Assembly: GCF_003797945.1 (NCBI RefSeq) | Contig: NZ_RKKU01000015.1 | Location: 31,591 to 95,590, forward strand | Direction: 5' to 3' | DNA from: Pseudomonas neustonica | GTDB lineage: Bacteria; Pseudomonadota; Gammaproteobacteria; Pseudomonadales; Pseudomonadaceae | Length of the DNA: 64,000 nucleotides | Part shown: positions 7,715 through 15,499 of the stretch, piece by piece | Layout of the letters: each line of letters starts with the position of its first letter | Position numbering within the stretch: position 1 is the first letter of the stretch | Notes under the pieces: generated by a model | The model's input: only the letters and a program-made list of their open reading frames with translations | The model's database searches: none | What the model was told of the DNA's origin: nothing | Program-made: the position numbers and the translations under genes

Positions 7715-8412
7715 CCAGGCTGGTCGACCGAGTTGATCTCTTCCTGCGTCAGAGCGCGATACTGGCCCGGCTGCAGTGCCGGGTCAAGCACGATGGCACC
7801 CATGCTTTCACGGTGCAGTGCCACCACCTGGTTACCGACTGCATGGAACATCCGTTTGACCTGATGGTAGCGCCCTTCATAGATGGTCAGCCGGGCTTCG
7901 CAGGGGCCCAGTCGCTCCAATTCTGCGGGCGAGGTAGTTAGCTGTTCGGTGGTCATATAGATGCCGTTGGCAAAGCGCTCGGTTGTTTCCGCGCTGATCG
8001 GGCGTAAGGTCGTGACGCGGTAGGTCTTGGGCAGCTTGATGCGGGGCTCGGTCAGACGTCGTGACCAGAGGCCATCGTTGGTGAGGATCAGTAGCCCCGA
8101 GCTGCCGCGATCAAGGCGACCGCCAATGTGCAGCTCCTCACGCAAGGGCGAGGGCAGCAGTTCCATCACGGTGGGATGTTGTGGGTCAGTGGTCGCACTA
8201 AGGTAACCGACCGGCTTGTGCAGCATTACAAAGTGCGCTTCGCGGGCCTGCAGCAGCTCGCCATCCAGGCTGATGGGCACGAACTGATCGACTTGGTGAC
8301 GCGGATCGTGGGTCAGTTGTCCGCCTACCTGCACATGGCCGCTGGCGATCAGCAGACGCGCGGCCTGCCGGCTATGGGCGGTGTGGTTGCTGATAAAACG
8401 ATCGAGTTTCAT
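7711..8412 (-). CDS. rsuA: 16S rRNA pseudouridine(516) synthase RsuA
   Basis: The 233-residue protein has an N-terminal S4 domain (MKLDRFISN, 1-60) and the catalytic domain with GRLDRGSSGLLILTNDG (catalytic Asp in GRLD) and 'YEGRYHQVKRMFHAVGN', as in RsuA. It modifies U516 of 16S rRNA. I chose the ATG at 8412 because the protein then begins as RsuA does; an upstream in-frame ATG at 8484 would add 24 unrelated residues. A perfect TATAAT lies only 7 bases before this ATG, with TTGACC about 20 bases further up. A start on or next to the ATG, giving a nearly leaderless mRNA, is possible. There is no clear Shine-Dalgarno sequence. Confidence 0.88.
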   Translation of the reverse strand: MKLDRFISNHTAHSRQAARLLIASGHVQVGGQLTHDPRHQVDQFVPISLDGELLQAREAHFVMLHKPVGYLSATTDPQHPTVMELLPSPLREELHIGGRLDRGSSGLLILTNDGLWSRRLTEPRIKLPKTYRVTTLRPISAETTERFANGIYMTTEQLTTSPAELERLGPCEARLTIYEGRYHQVKRMFHAVGNQVVALHRESMGAIVLDPALQPGQYRALTQEEINSVDQPG

Positions 8413-8447
8413 GGGGGCGATTATACCTGCCGCGCCCAGGCCGAGGG

Positions 8448-9350
8448 TCAATCGTTGCCACGCTTCCATTCCGGCGGTCGCCACAGATGCGCCAGTCGCT
8501 GACGCAGCGGCCCCGGCTGGCGCATATCACGCGCCAGGTCACGATACTCGTGCAGCCAGTGCATCCATAATCGATTGTTGTGCTCTGGCGGCCGCGTAAT
8601 GCCGTACTCGATGGGCTGGTCCGCTCGTTCGCGGGTGAAGCTGCCGAACAGGCGATCAAAGATAATAAATACACCGCCATAGTTGGTATCGACATAGCCT
8701 GGATTACGCGCGTGATGTACCCGGTGGTGATTAGGGGTATTGAAGATGTACTCGATAACCGGGTGCAGGCGACCAACCAGGGTGGTGTGAATAAAAAACT
8801 GGTAAACCAGGGATAGCGCGTAACAAACGCCTATCCACACTGGATTGAAGCCAATCAGCGCCAGTGGCACGTAAAACAGCCAGCCGCCGTTGAAGATATT
8901 GGTCGCGTTCTGGCGCATCGCGGTCGAAAAGTTCATGCGCTCGGAGGAGTGGTGCGTTACGTGGGCAGCCCATAACCAGCGCACGCGGTGCGAGCTGCGG
9001 TGCATCCAGTAAAAGCAGAAGTCAGTCAGCAACCAGAGCGCCAGCGCAGTGAGCAGGTTCAGCGGAATGTCGAGCAGCCGGTGATGATAGGCCAAGGCGT
9101 AAACCGGAAAGGCGATAAGCCCGGCAAAGAGTAGTTCGGTGGTTTGATAACCCGCGCCCAGCGCAAAGTTGCGTATGGCCTCACGACCATCAACCAGAGC
9201 TGGGTCGTGACGAATCTTCAGGTACTCCCAGGCAAACACGGCAATGAATACCGGTGTTGCCAGCAGAAATACCAGTTGGCGCTCATCCATCGCCAGCCAG
9301 CTTAAGCCGCTGTCCGCGAGCATCTGTTGCATCATCTCGAACAAGCCCAT
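8448..9350 (-). CDS. Sterol desaturase / fatty acid hydroxylase family protein
   Basis: A 300-residue membrane protein with the eight-histidine di-iron signature: HRSSH (about 117-121), HVTHH (about 130-134) and HRVHH (about 211-215). Four to five hydrophobic segments surround these motifs. The family introduces hydroxyl groups or double bonds into lipids using O2. In bacteria, relatives act on ether lipids, carotenoids or fatty acids; the substrate here is unknown. The gene lies 35 bases upstream of rsuA on the same strand and is divergent from an AraC regulator. Confidence 0.85.
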   Translation of the reverse strand: MGLFEMMQQMLADSGLSWLAMDERQLVFLLATPVFIAVFAWEYLKIRHDPALVDGREAIRNFALGAGYQTTELLFAGLIAFPVYALAYHHRLLDIPLNLLTALALWLLTDFCFYWMHRSSHRVRWLWAAHVTHHSSERMNFSTAMRQNATNIFNGGWLFYVPLALIGFNPVWIGVCYALSLVYQFFIHTTLVGRLHPVIEYIFNTPNHHRVHHARNPGYVDTNYGGVFIIFDRLFGSFTRERADQPIEYGITRPPEHNNRLWMHWLHEYRDLARDMRQPGPLRQRLAHLWRPPEWKRGND

Positions 9351-9471
9351 GAGGCCGTTACTCCCTGCTTTTTAGCTTGGTTATAGTTGTAATACTGAAC
9401 CTAACGGGAGCTTGCCTCTTGACTTTATATGCCGGGTTTTTGACTCTAGACGACAAAAGTAGAGGTGCATT

Positions 9472-10479
9472 ATGGCGACACCATTGCGAGTCACCGGTGC
9501 CTGGGTGCAGCTGTTGACTGACTGGCTCGATGCCCAGCAACTGCCCGCGCCGGAGTTGCGCCTATTGCTGGACAGTCGAACTGGTGCAGATCTGGTGCCT
9601 ATGCCGTTGTGGCAGTCCATGCTGGCGCAAGCGGTGGCGCTTCGACCAAGCGAGCCAGCAGTTGCGCTGAATATAGGCGCGCAGGCTAAACCGAGGCATG
9701 TAGGGGTGCTGGGTTACCTGCTGCTGGCTTGTAACAATCTTGCTGAAGGTGTGGCTGCTTATCAGCGTTATGAGCGCTTGTTTTACGGCGAAGACCTGGT
9801 GCAGGTAAGTGCCTCGACTAACGAGATGGCACTGGTCTGGCCAGCACACGCCTCGACCGGCGAGCTCGCAGACAGCGTCGCCATTGCTGCTCTGCTTAGC
9901 CTGCTGCGACATTTGCTGACGATGCCACCGGTGCCTCTGAGAGTGAGTTTTGCTTTTCCAGCGCCGGGTGATGCGCAGGTAGTTGCTGCCTACGAGCAGT
10001 TCTTCGCATGCCCTGTACTTTTTTCGGCCGCCTGCACCGAGGTGGTTTTTCCGTCCAGCGTGTTAACGCTGACGTTACCGCATAGCGATCCCAGTGTGCG
10101 CCAGCTACTCGACCGGCAGGCACAGGCGGCGCTCCTGGCGCTGCCGGAATCTGATGCATTTGCTCGCGCTTTGCAGCAATGCATGCTGCGATTGTTATCA
10201 GAGGGTAGCTTGAACTTGCCGCGGGTGGCGGCAGAGCTGCATATGTCGGTTCGTCATCTACAACGACGCCTGGAGTCGCGGGGTCAGAGCTGGCGCGGGT
10301 TGCTGGATGATCTGCGGCAACAGTTGGCAAAGCAATATCTGGCCGATCCTGGCTTGCTGCTCAGTGATGTTGCGCTGCTGCTGGGGTTTTCCGAGCAAAG
10401 TGCGTTCAACCGAGCGTTTCGTCGCTGGAGTGGTGAAACGCCTTTGAGTGCGCGTCGCAGGCTGTTGCGGACGGACTGA
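9472..10479 (+). CDS. AraC-family regulator with arabinose-binding-type N-terminal domain
   Basis: The 335-residue protein has an N-terminal domain typical of OruR/ArgR-like AraC regulators ('VGVLGYLLLACNNLAEGVAAYQRYERLFYGE', about 79-109). The C-terminal double HTH runs over about 235-330 ('LPRVAAELHMSVRHLQRRL' and 'LLGFSEQSAFNRAFRRWSGETPL'). The ATG at 9472 follows AGAGGTGC. It is divergent from the sterol-desaturase-like gene across 121 bases, so that gene is the likeliest target. Confidence 0.88.
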   Translation: MATPLRVTGAWVQLLTDWLDAQQLPAPELRLLLDSRTGADLVPMPLWQSMLAQAVALRPSEPAVALNIGAQAKPRHVGVLGYLLLACNNLAEGVAAYQRYERLFYGEDLVQVSASTNEMALVWPAHASTGELADSVAIAALLSLLRHLLTMPPVPLRVSFAFPAPGDAQVVAAYEQFFACPVLFSAACTEVVFPSSVLTLTLPHSDPSVRQLLDRQAQAALLALPESDAFARALQQCMLRLLSEGSLNLPRVAAELHMSVRHLQRRLESRGQSWRGLLDDLRQQLAKQYLADPGLLLSDVALLLGFSEQSAFNRAFRRWSGETPLSARRRLLRTD

Positions 10480-10517
10480 TGGCGTTACAGTATCGTAACG
10501 TTAATCAAGGATTACCT

Positions 10518-10874
10518 ATGTACGCCATCGCCTCTTTAGCAACACTTCTGGTTGCCCTTTTACACGCTTACTTCCTGCTGTTGGAAATGTTTTTCTGGGA
10601 CAAACCGCTGGGACTCAAATCCTTTGGCCAAACACCTGAGAGTGCCGCCGCGACCAAGGTGATGGCAGCAAATCAGGGCTTGTATAACGGGTTTCTGGCC
10701 GCGGGTCTGATTTGGGGCGTGGCCCTGGGACCGGCGGGCGACGGCATCAAGCTGTTCTGCCTTGGCTGCGTAATCATCGCCGGGGTATTTGGTGCCCTGA
10801 CCGCTAGCCGCAAGATTCTTTATGTACAAGCGGCTCCAGCAGCACTCGCGCTGGTTCTTGTGCTCTTGTCCTGA
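10518..10874 (+). CDS. DUF1304 membrane protein
   Basis: The 118-residue protein has four predicted transmembrane helices and the family hallmarks of DUF1304: an early 'ALLHAYFLLLEMFFWDKP' and 'ANQGLYNGFLAAGL'. I chose the ATG at 10518 (MYAIASL) because it follows AAGGA at a suitable distance and places the first helix at the N terminus. The family has no known function. The gene follows the AraC gene by 38 bases on the same strand. Confidence 0.82.
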   Translation: MYAIASLATLLVALLHAYFLLLEMFFWDKPLGLKSFGQTPESAAATKVMAANQGLYNGFLAAGLIWGVALGPAGDGIKLFCLGCVIIAGVFGALTASRKILYVQAAPAALALVLVLLS

Positions 10875-10936
10875 GCTTTGTCGTGCTGACTGCACTAGAC
10901 TCGAAGCAGGTTTCTCCTTTCTGGTGGATTGGTTGA

Positions 10937-12526
10937 ATGCTGACTTATTACCGCTCATTGCTACAGTCTTTGTTTGCGATGCTGCTGATCGGGATTCTGG
11001 TGGTCGAGGTATTGATGTGGCAGATCGATGTCTCTGCCCGCAGTCAGTCTGCCCAGCAGCTATTGTCTCGCGGCGCAGACGTGCGCAGCGTGCTGGAAAC
11101 CAGGCTGCGCGACGGTATCTATTTAACCCGAGGGCTGGTGTCCTTCCTGCATAGTCAGCAAGGATTGCGTGATCAGGAGAACGTCGAAGACTGGCTGGCC
11201 AGTATGCTGGAGGAAGTCGATTACCTGATCAATATTGGTATTGCGCCGAATAACCGCATCGAGTTGATTTATCCTCGCGAGGGTAATGAGGCGGCGTTAG
11301 GTCTTGCCTATAGTGATGTGCCCGCGCAGTGGAGTGCAGTGCAAGAGATCATGCGCACAGGTAAGCCCGTTCTGGCCGGACCTCTGAATCTGGTTCAGGG
11401 CGGCAGCGGGTTAGTGTATCGCTCGCCGGTCTATCTCGATGGTCGTTACTGGGGGCTGGTCAGTACGGTGATGGATGCGTCCGCTTTGCTTGGCATCCTT
11501 GACACCGAACCGCGCTGGCAGGATCTCAACGTGCAGCTTCAGCGCGGGCAAGACAGGCGTGCAGAAACCTTTACCCGTATATGGGGCGCGGATCTGATAC
11601 CGGGCTTGCCGCAGCAGGCCATGTTGATCGAATTACCGAGTGTCACTTGGCGTTTGATTGTGCAGCTGCGCGCTGAGCGCACACATGCTGTGCTCTACCG
11701 TATTGGTTTTTACGGGCTGCTATTGCTTATCCTGCTGGCTGTGGGGTACACCAGTGCCGCTCATATTCGGCAGCGGCGCGAGCGTGAAATGTTGCGCGCC
11801 GAGTCGGAAAAGATGAAAAGCGAATTCATCTCTACCATTAATCACGAGTTGCGTACGCCGCTGACGAGCATTCTTGGCACTTTGAGCTTGCTGCAGGGCG
11901 GTGTCGTGGGGGCGCTATCCAAAGACGCGGAACGCATGGTGCTGCTCGCCAAACGTAACGGCGAGCATTTGCTCAAACTGATCAACGATCTACTGGATAT
12001 CGACAAACTCGTGGCTGGCAGCATGCAACTTGAGCTGCAGGACTTGGAGCTTGATCAGATTCTACCGCGCGCTGTCCAGGAGCTGGACGGGGTTGTGCGT
12101 CAGCGTGATCTGAGTATTCAGTACGAGAACCCTTTTAGTCATGCGCGTGTCCGAGTTGACCCTACGCGGTTTAAGCAGGTACTGGATAACCTGCTATCCA
12201 ACGCTATCAAGTTTTCGCCGCCAGGCGCAGTCATTATGGTGCAGGTCAGGAGCGTAGAGGATGGTGCGCGCTGGCGAATAGAGGTGAGAGACCATGGCGG
12301 CGGTATGCCGCTGGGCTTTCAGGATAAGGTGTTCGAGCGTTTCACTCAGGCTGACAGCAGCTCGCAGCGCCGGGCGGGCGGAACCGGGCTGGGACTGGCT
12401 ATTACGCGCGGGCTGGTAGAGCAGATGGGCGGGGAGATCGGCTTCACCAGTTCGGATGCCGGAACCTGTTTTTATGTGTTGATGCCGGCTTTGACGGATT
12501 CAACCGGTATTGAGACGCCAGCGTGA
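10937..12526 (+). CDS. CHASE-domain sensor histidine kinase
   Basis: The 529-residue membrane kinase has helix 1 at about 10-30, a periplasmic CHASE domain at about 45-230 ('IGIAPNNRIELIYPREGNEAALGLAY') and helix 2 at about 250-275. The HisKA domain has INHELRTPL (phospho-His near 303). The HATPase domain carries N ('DNLLSNAIKF'), G1 ('VRDHGGGMP') and G2 ('GGTGLGLAI') boxes. CHASE domains sense small extracellular ligands. There is no receiver domain and no response regulator next to it, so it is an orphan kinase in this window. Confidence 0.9.
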   Translation: MLTYYRSLLQSLFAMLLIGILVVEVLMWQIDVSARSQSAQQLLSRGADVRSVLETRLRDGIYLTRGLVSFLHSQQGLRDQENVEDWLASMLEEVDYLINIGIAPNNRIELIYPREGNEAALGLAYSDVPAQWSAVQEIMRTGKPVLAGPLNLVQGGSGLVYRSPVYLDGRYWGLVSTVMDASALLGILDTEPRWQDLNVQLQRGQDRRAETFTRIWGADLIPGLPQQAMLIELPSVTWRLIVQLRAERTHAVLYRIGFYGLLLLILLAVGYTSAAHIRQRREREMLRAESEKMKSEFISTINHELRTPLTSILGTLSLLQGGVVGALSKDAERMVLLAKRNGEHLLKLINDLLDIDKLVAGSMQLELQDLELDQILPRAVQELDGVVRQRDLSIQYENPFSHARVRVDPTRFKQVLDNLLSNAIKFSPPGAVIMVQVRSVEDGARWRIEVRDHGGGMPLGFQDKVFERFTQADSSSQRRAGGTGLGLAITRGLVEQMGGEIGFTSSDAGTCFYVLMPALTDSTGIETPA

Positions 12527-12559
12527 TCGAGGCAAGTGTATTTAGTGCAGGGAGGGGTG

Positions 12560-12928
12560 ATGCATAGCAAATTGACAGTCAAGGAAATAAAGGCGTTTGT
12601 ACCCGCGCAAGACTATGTGAAAAGCAAGGCGTTTTATCGTGATGTGGGCTTTGAAATGGCCTCTGATATGGGCGATGTAGCCTACTTTCGTCTTGGCGAA
12701 TGCAGCTTTCTGCTGCAGGATTTTTACCAGCCGGCGCTGGCTGACAATTTCATGATGCATCTGTTGGTTGACGATGCACGGGCCTGGCATATTCATTTAG
12801 ACAAGGCAGATCTGACAGCACGGTATGATGTGCAGCTCTCTGAATTGGTTGAGCAGCCCTGTGGTATGCTTGACTTCACGCTGACTGATCCTAGTGGTGT
12901 GCTTTGGCGTATAGGCCAGAACCTGTGA
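12560..12928 (+). CDS. Glyoxalase/bleomycin-resistance fold (VOC) protein
   Basis: A 122-residue single-domain protein of the vicinal oxygen chelate fold ('IKAFVPAQDYVKSKAFYRDVGFEM' and 'MLDFTLTDPSGVLWRIGQNL'). The ATG at 12560 follows GGAGGGG and is preferred over an in-frame start 24 bases upstream. Family members include antibiotic-binding proteins and metal-dependent isomerases; the ligand is unknown. The three following genes lie close together on the same strand. Confidence 0.82.
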   Translation: MHSKLTVKEIKAFVPAQDYVKSKAFYRDVGFEMASDMGDVAYFRLGECSFLLQDFYQPALADNFMMHLLVDDARAWHIHLDKADLTARYDVQLSELVEQPCGMLDFTLTDPSGVLWRIGQNL

Positions 12929-12939
12929 GCCAATAAGGC

Positions 12940-13326
12940 ATGGATTTACGCAACTATTTGCTTGGCAAGCCAGAGGTGCAGGAAGACTTTCCTTTTGGCC
13001 CGGAAGCGGCGGTATTCAAAATCCAGGGCAAGATGTTTGCTCTGCTGGTCGAGCGTGCAGGTGTCGCCAGTATCAACCTGAAATGCGACCCTGAACAGGC
13101 GATCGGACTGCGCGATCTGTTTCCGGCGGTTACTCCCGGCTATCACATGAACAAACGCCACTGGAATACGGTCCGAGATGATGGTTCGGTTCCAGCGGGG
13201 GAGTTGCAGCGCATGGTTGATCATTCCTACGCGTTGGTTGTGCGAGGACTGACGCGGGCGCAGCGTTTGGGGCTGGAAGCGAGGCACGGTAAGGCTGCGC
13301 TTTATGCGGATCAGCTTGAGCGCTAA
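12940..13326 (+). CDS. MmcQ/YjbR family protein
   Basis: A 128-residue protein with the family signature: an N-terminal 'LLGKPEVQEDFPFGPEAAVFKIQGKMFALL', then 'INLKCDPEQAIGLRDLFPAVTPGYHMNKRHWNTV', and a C-terminal helix-rich part. The double-wing fold suggests DNA binding, but no target is established for the family. It follows the VOC gene by 11 bases and ends 4 bases before the broken acetyltransferase gene. Confidence 0.88.
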   Translation: MDLRNYLLGKPEVQEDFPFGPEAAVFKIQGKMFALLVERAGVASINLKCDPEQAIGLRDLFPAVTPGYHMNKRHWNTVRDDGSVPAGELQRMVDHSYALVVRGLTRAQRLGLEARHGKAALYADQLER

Positions 13327-13330
13327 GTCA

Positions 13331-13805
13331 ATGCGGCTCCGTTATGGGACCGCAGCGGATAGTGCTGCCTGCGCTGCGTTATTTACCGCAGCAGTGCACC
13401 AGTTGGCATCCAGTCACTATAACCCGCAACAATGCGAAGCCTGGGCGCCGCTTAAACCGGATGTAACACGCTGGCAGAAGCACCTGGGCAGTCTGGAGTT
13501 GCTGTTGGCCGAAGACGCTCAGAGGCTGCTGGGCTTTATTGGTTATGCCCATGATGGGCACATCGACCTGCTGTATTGCGCGCCGCGCGCCGCGCGCTGC
13601 ACGCAGTGGCGTGGCCAGCACACTTTACCTGGCAGCAGAGCAGCGCCTTGTCGCGCAAGGCGTGACGAGGCTGTTTACCGAAGCCAGCATGCTGGCGAAG
13701 CCATTCTTTCACCAGCAGGGCTTCAGCGTGATTGCACAGGAAGAAGTGCAGCGCGGCGAAGGGGTAACGCTACTGCGTTATCGCATGCAAAAAATACTGG
13801 ATTGA
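13331..13805 (+). pseudogene. GNAT acetyltransferase broken by a frameshift
   Basis: The first part, from the ATG at 13331 ('MRLRYGTAADSAACAALFTAAVHQL'), reads as a normal GNAT N terminus up to 'GHIDLLYCAP' near 13585. The C-terminal half, 'RSGVASTLYLAAEQRL' to 'LLRYRMQKILD', lies in another frame and ends at 13805. Removing one copy of a 7-bp repeat (13578-13598) restores one frame reading YCAPRAARSGVAST, a proper acetyl-CoA-binding loop. In the frame as it stands, translation leaves the family sequence and runs to 13873. The break could be a real mutation, a reversible repeat switch or a sequencing error in this GC-rich stretch. Confidence 0.82.
13578..13598 (+). repeat. 7-bp tandem repeat (3 units) at the frameshift site
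   Basis: The units are GCGCGCC, GCGCGCC and GCGCGCT, directly adjacent and inside the acetyltransferase gene. Seven is not a multiple of three, so gain or loss of one unit changes the reading frame. Two units give the intact protein. Confidence 0.9.
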
Positions 13806-13877
13806 GGTGGCAAGCTGCTTGGCATTGCTACCAGCGTACCGCTATCTTTGTGCCTTCAGGTTTAAGGGAATAACAAT

Positions 13878-14297
13878 ATGAATGCCCAACTCATTTTGCT
13901 GCCAGTGCTGCTGCAGATCGCTCTGACGCTGGCAAGCTATGTTGCGCTGGCTCGGGCCAAAAGCAAGGCGCTGGCCTTGGGTCAGGTTGACGAGGTTCGG
14001 CGGGCGTTACACAGCGACGCATGGCCCGACAGCGTTATCAAGATCAATAACAATATCCGTAACCAGTTTGAGACGCCGGTGCTCTTCTACGTGCTGGTCC
14101 TGGTGCTACTGAACCTGGGGGCAGTGGGCTGGTTGACGCAGTTGCTGGCCTGGTTATTTGTACTCAGTCGGATCGCTCATACCCTGGTGCATACCGGAAC
14201 CAATCAGGTACCTCTGCGCCGCCGCCTATTCACCTTTGGTTGTGTCGTGCTCATGTTGATGACTGCGCTGGCTGCCTGGGTGTTGGTGATTGGCTGA
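13878..14297 (+). CDS. MAPEG-family membrane protein
   Basis: The 139-residue protein has four hydrophobic helices and the MAPEG hallmark 'NNIRNQFETPVLFYVLVLVLL' (about 56-76) followed by 'RIAHTLVHTGTNQVPLRR'. MAPEG proteins include membrane glutathione transferases and eicosanoid enzymes. In bacteria their substrates are mostly unknown. The ATG at 13878 follows AAGGGAATAAC. The stop overlaps the next start by one base (TGATG). Confidence 0.85.
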   Translation: MNAQLILLPVLLQIALTLASYVALARAKSKALALGQVDEVRRALHSDAWPDSVIKINNNIRNQFETPVLFYVLVLVLLNLGAVGWLTQLLAWLFVLSRIAHTLVHTGTNQVPLRRRLFTFGCVVLMLMTALAAWVLVIG

Positions 14298-14713
14298 TGG
14301 CCGGGTTTATGGATTTGCTGCGCGGTCGAGGCCGCGTGTACCTGCTGGAGGCGGTACTCTGCTTCGGCAGCTTGGTACTGTTGCTGGGGATGGGGTTGGT
14401 GGCATTGCCGATGGCATTTGCCGAGGGAGCCGATCCGCAGTTTGCCTGGCAGCTGGTAGCGATGCTGGCGCTCGGGTTTATTGGCCTGTGGGGAGCAACC
14501 CAGCTGGTGCTCAAGGTGGCTTATCCGCAGCGTCAGGTGGCCAAGCCGCAGGCGATAGTGATTACCCTGCTGCTGGGTATAGCAGCACTATTGTTGTTTC
14601 ATCAATTGATGGCCTTGTCGCGGGCTGCCACCATGATGTTGGTAGTGCTGCCGTTGCTGGGGAGTGCGCATTTTCTATTTTTGGGCCGCGATTACCTGGT
14701 GCGTAAGCGCTGA
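14297..14713 (+). CDS. Hypothetical membrane protein
   Basis: I do not recognise this 138-residue protein. It has four hydrophobic stretches (about 16-36, 48-70, 84-102 and 108-128) separated by short basic loops. The ATG at 14297 overlaps the stop of the MAPEG gene, so the two are probably translated together. A role linked to the MAPEG partner is possible but unproven. Confidence 0.7.
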   Translation: MAGFMDLLRGRGRVYLLEAVLCFGSLVLLLGMGLVALPMAFAEGADPQFAWQLVAMLALGFIGLWGATQLVLKVAYPQRQVAKPQAIVITLLLGIAALLLFHQLMALSRAATMMLVVLPLLGSAHFLFLGRDYLVRKR

Positions 14714-14787
14714 CCTTTAGTTGACAGCTGCAGGCTGATCCGGTCGACTACAAACTTTGTTTTCTCTTCTCGGAGTCTGCTGCTGTC

Positions 14788-15471
14788 ATGTCTTCCTATA
14801 CCCACGAACCCCGTTTGCTCTCTATCAATGCTGGCTCAGCGCAGCCTTTGCAGATAGGCAATCGGCATACCCGTACCGGTCATTTCAAGCAACCGTTGCA
14901 GGGTGTGGTTGCTATAGGCGCACAGGGCATCGAAGGTGACTTTATTGCCGACCTCAAGCATCACGGCGGCCCGGATCAGGCACTCTATATTTATAGCCAG
15001 GAAGATATCGACTGGTGGAAGCAGCAATTGCAGCGTGATCTTGAACCGGGTTTCTTTGGTGAGAATCTGACAGTTTCGCATTGGTGGCCAACACTGCGAA
15101 TCGGTGACCGTCTGCAGGCGGGTGAGTTGCTGCTGGAAATTACCGCGCCACGTATTCCCTGTTCTACGCTGGCGGCCCGGGTCGACGACAAGCTATTTGT
15201 TAAAGCTTTCGCTAAGGCCGAGCGCTGTGGGGCTTATGCGCGTGTGTTGCAACCGGGCAGCATTGAGGCGGGCGAAACGCTGACGGTAATCCAGGCGGAT
15301 GTAATCTATCCGACCATTAACGAGGTGTTTCGCTACTGCCATTCCAAGGGGCATAACCTGGACTTTGTACAGCGGGTGCTACAATCGCCTGTCGCAGAAA
15401 AGATGCGAGTAGAGATGGAGGAGCGCAGGTCTGCGGCGGAAAAGGCGACGGGCCAGCTGCCAGGGCTTTGA
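14788..15471 (+). CDS. MOSC-domain protein (YiiM-like)
   Basis: The 227-residue protein has a MOSC domain: 'GIEGDFIADLKHHGGPDQALYIYSQEDIDWW' (about 49-79), 'PGFFGENLTV' and 'TAPRIPCSTLAARVDD', with the conserved Cys that holds molybdenum or sulfur in the family. A C-terminal alpha-helical part (about 165-227) matches YiiM-type proteins. YiiM reduces N-hydroxylated bases such as 6-hydroxylaminopurine using molybdenum cofactor. That role here is an inference from the architecture. Confidence 0.88.
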   Translation: MSSYTHEPRLLSINAGSAQPLQIGNRHTRTGHFKQPLQGVVAIGAQGIEGDFIADLKHHGGPDQALYIYSQEDIDWWKQQLQRDLEPGFFGENLTVSHWWPTLRIGDRLQAGELLLEITAPRIPCSTLAARVDDKLFVKAFAKAERCGAYARVLQPGSIEAGETLTVIQADVIYPTINEVFRYCHSKGHNLDFVQRVLQSPVAEKMRVEMEERRSAAEKATGQLPGL

Positions 15472-15499
15472 GTTCTGCTCGCCTGGTGCGTTGAACGCA

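Noticed and set aside
13304..13873. The 189-codon frame as an intact acetyltransferase
   Set aside because: After about residue 95 the sequence leaves the family pattern. The true C-terminal half is in another frame.
14721..14749. TTGACA upstream of the MOSC gene as a sigma-70 promoter
   Set aside because: The -35 is perfect but no acceptable -10 lies at 16-18 bases, so I did not list it as a feature.
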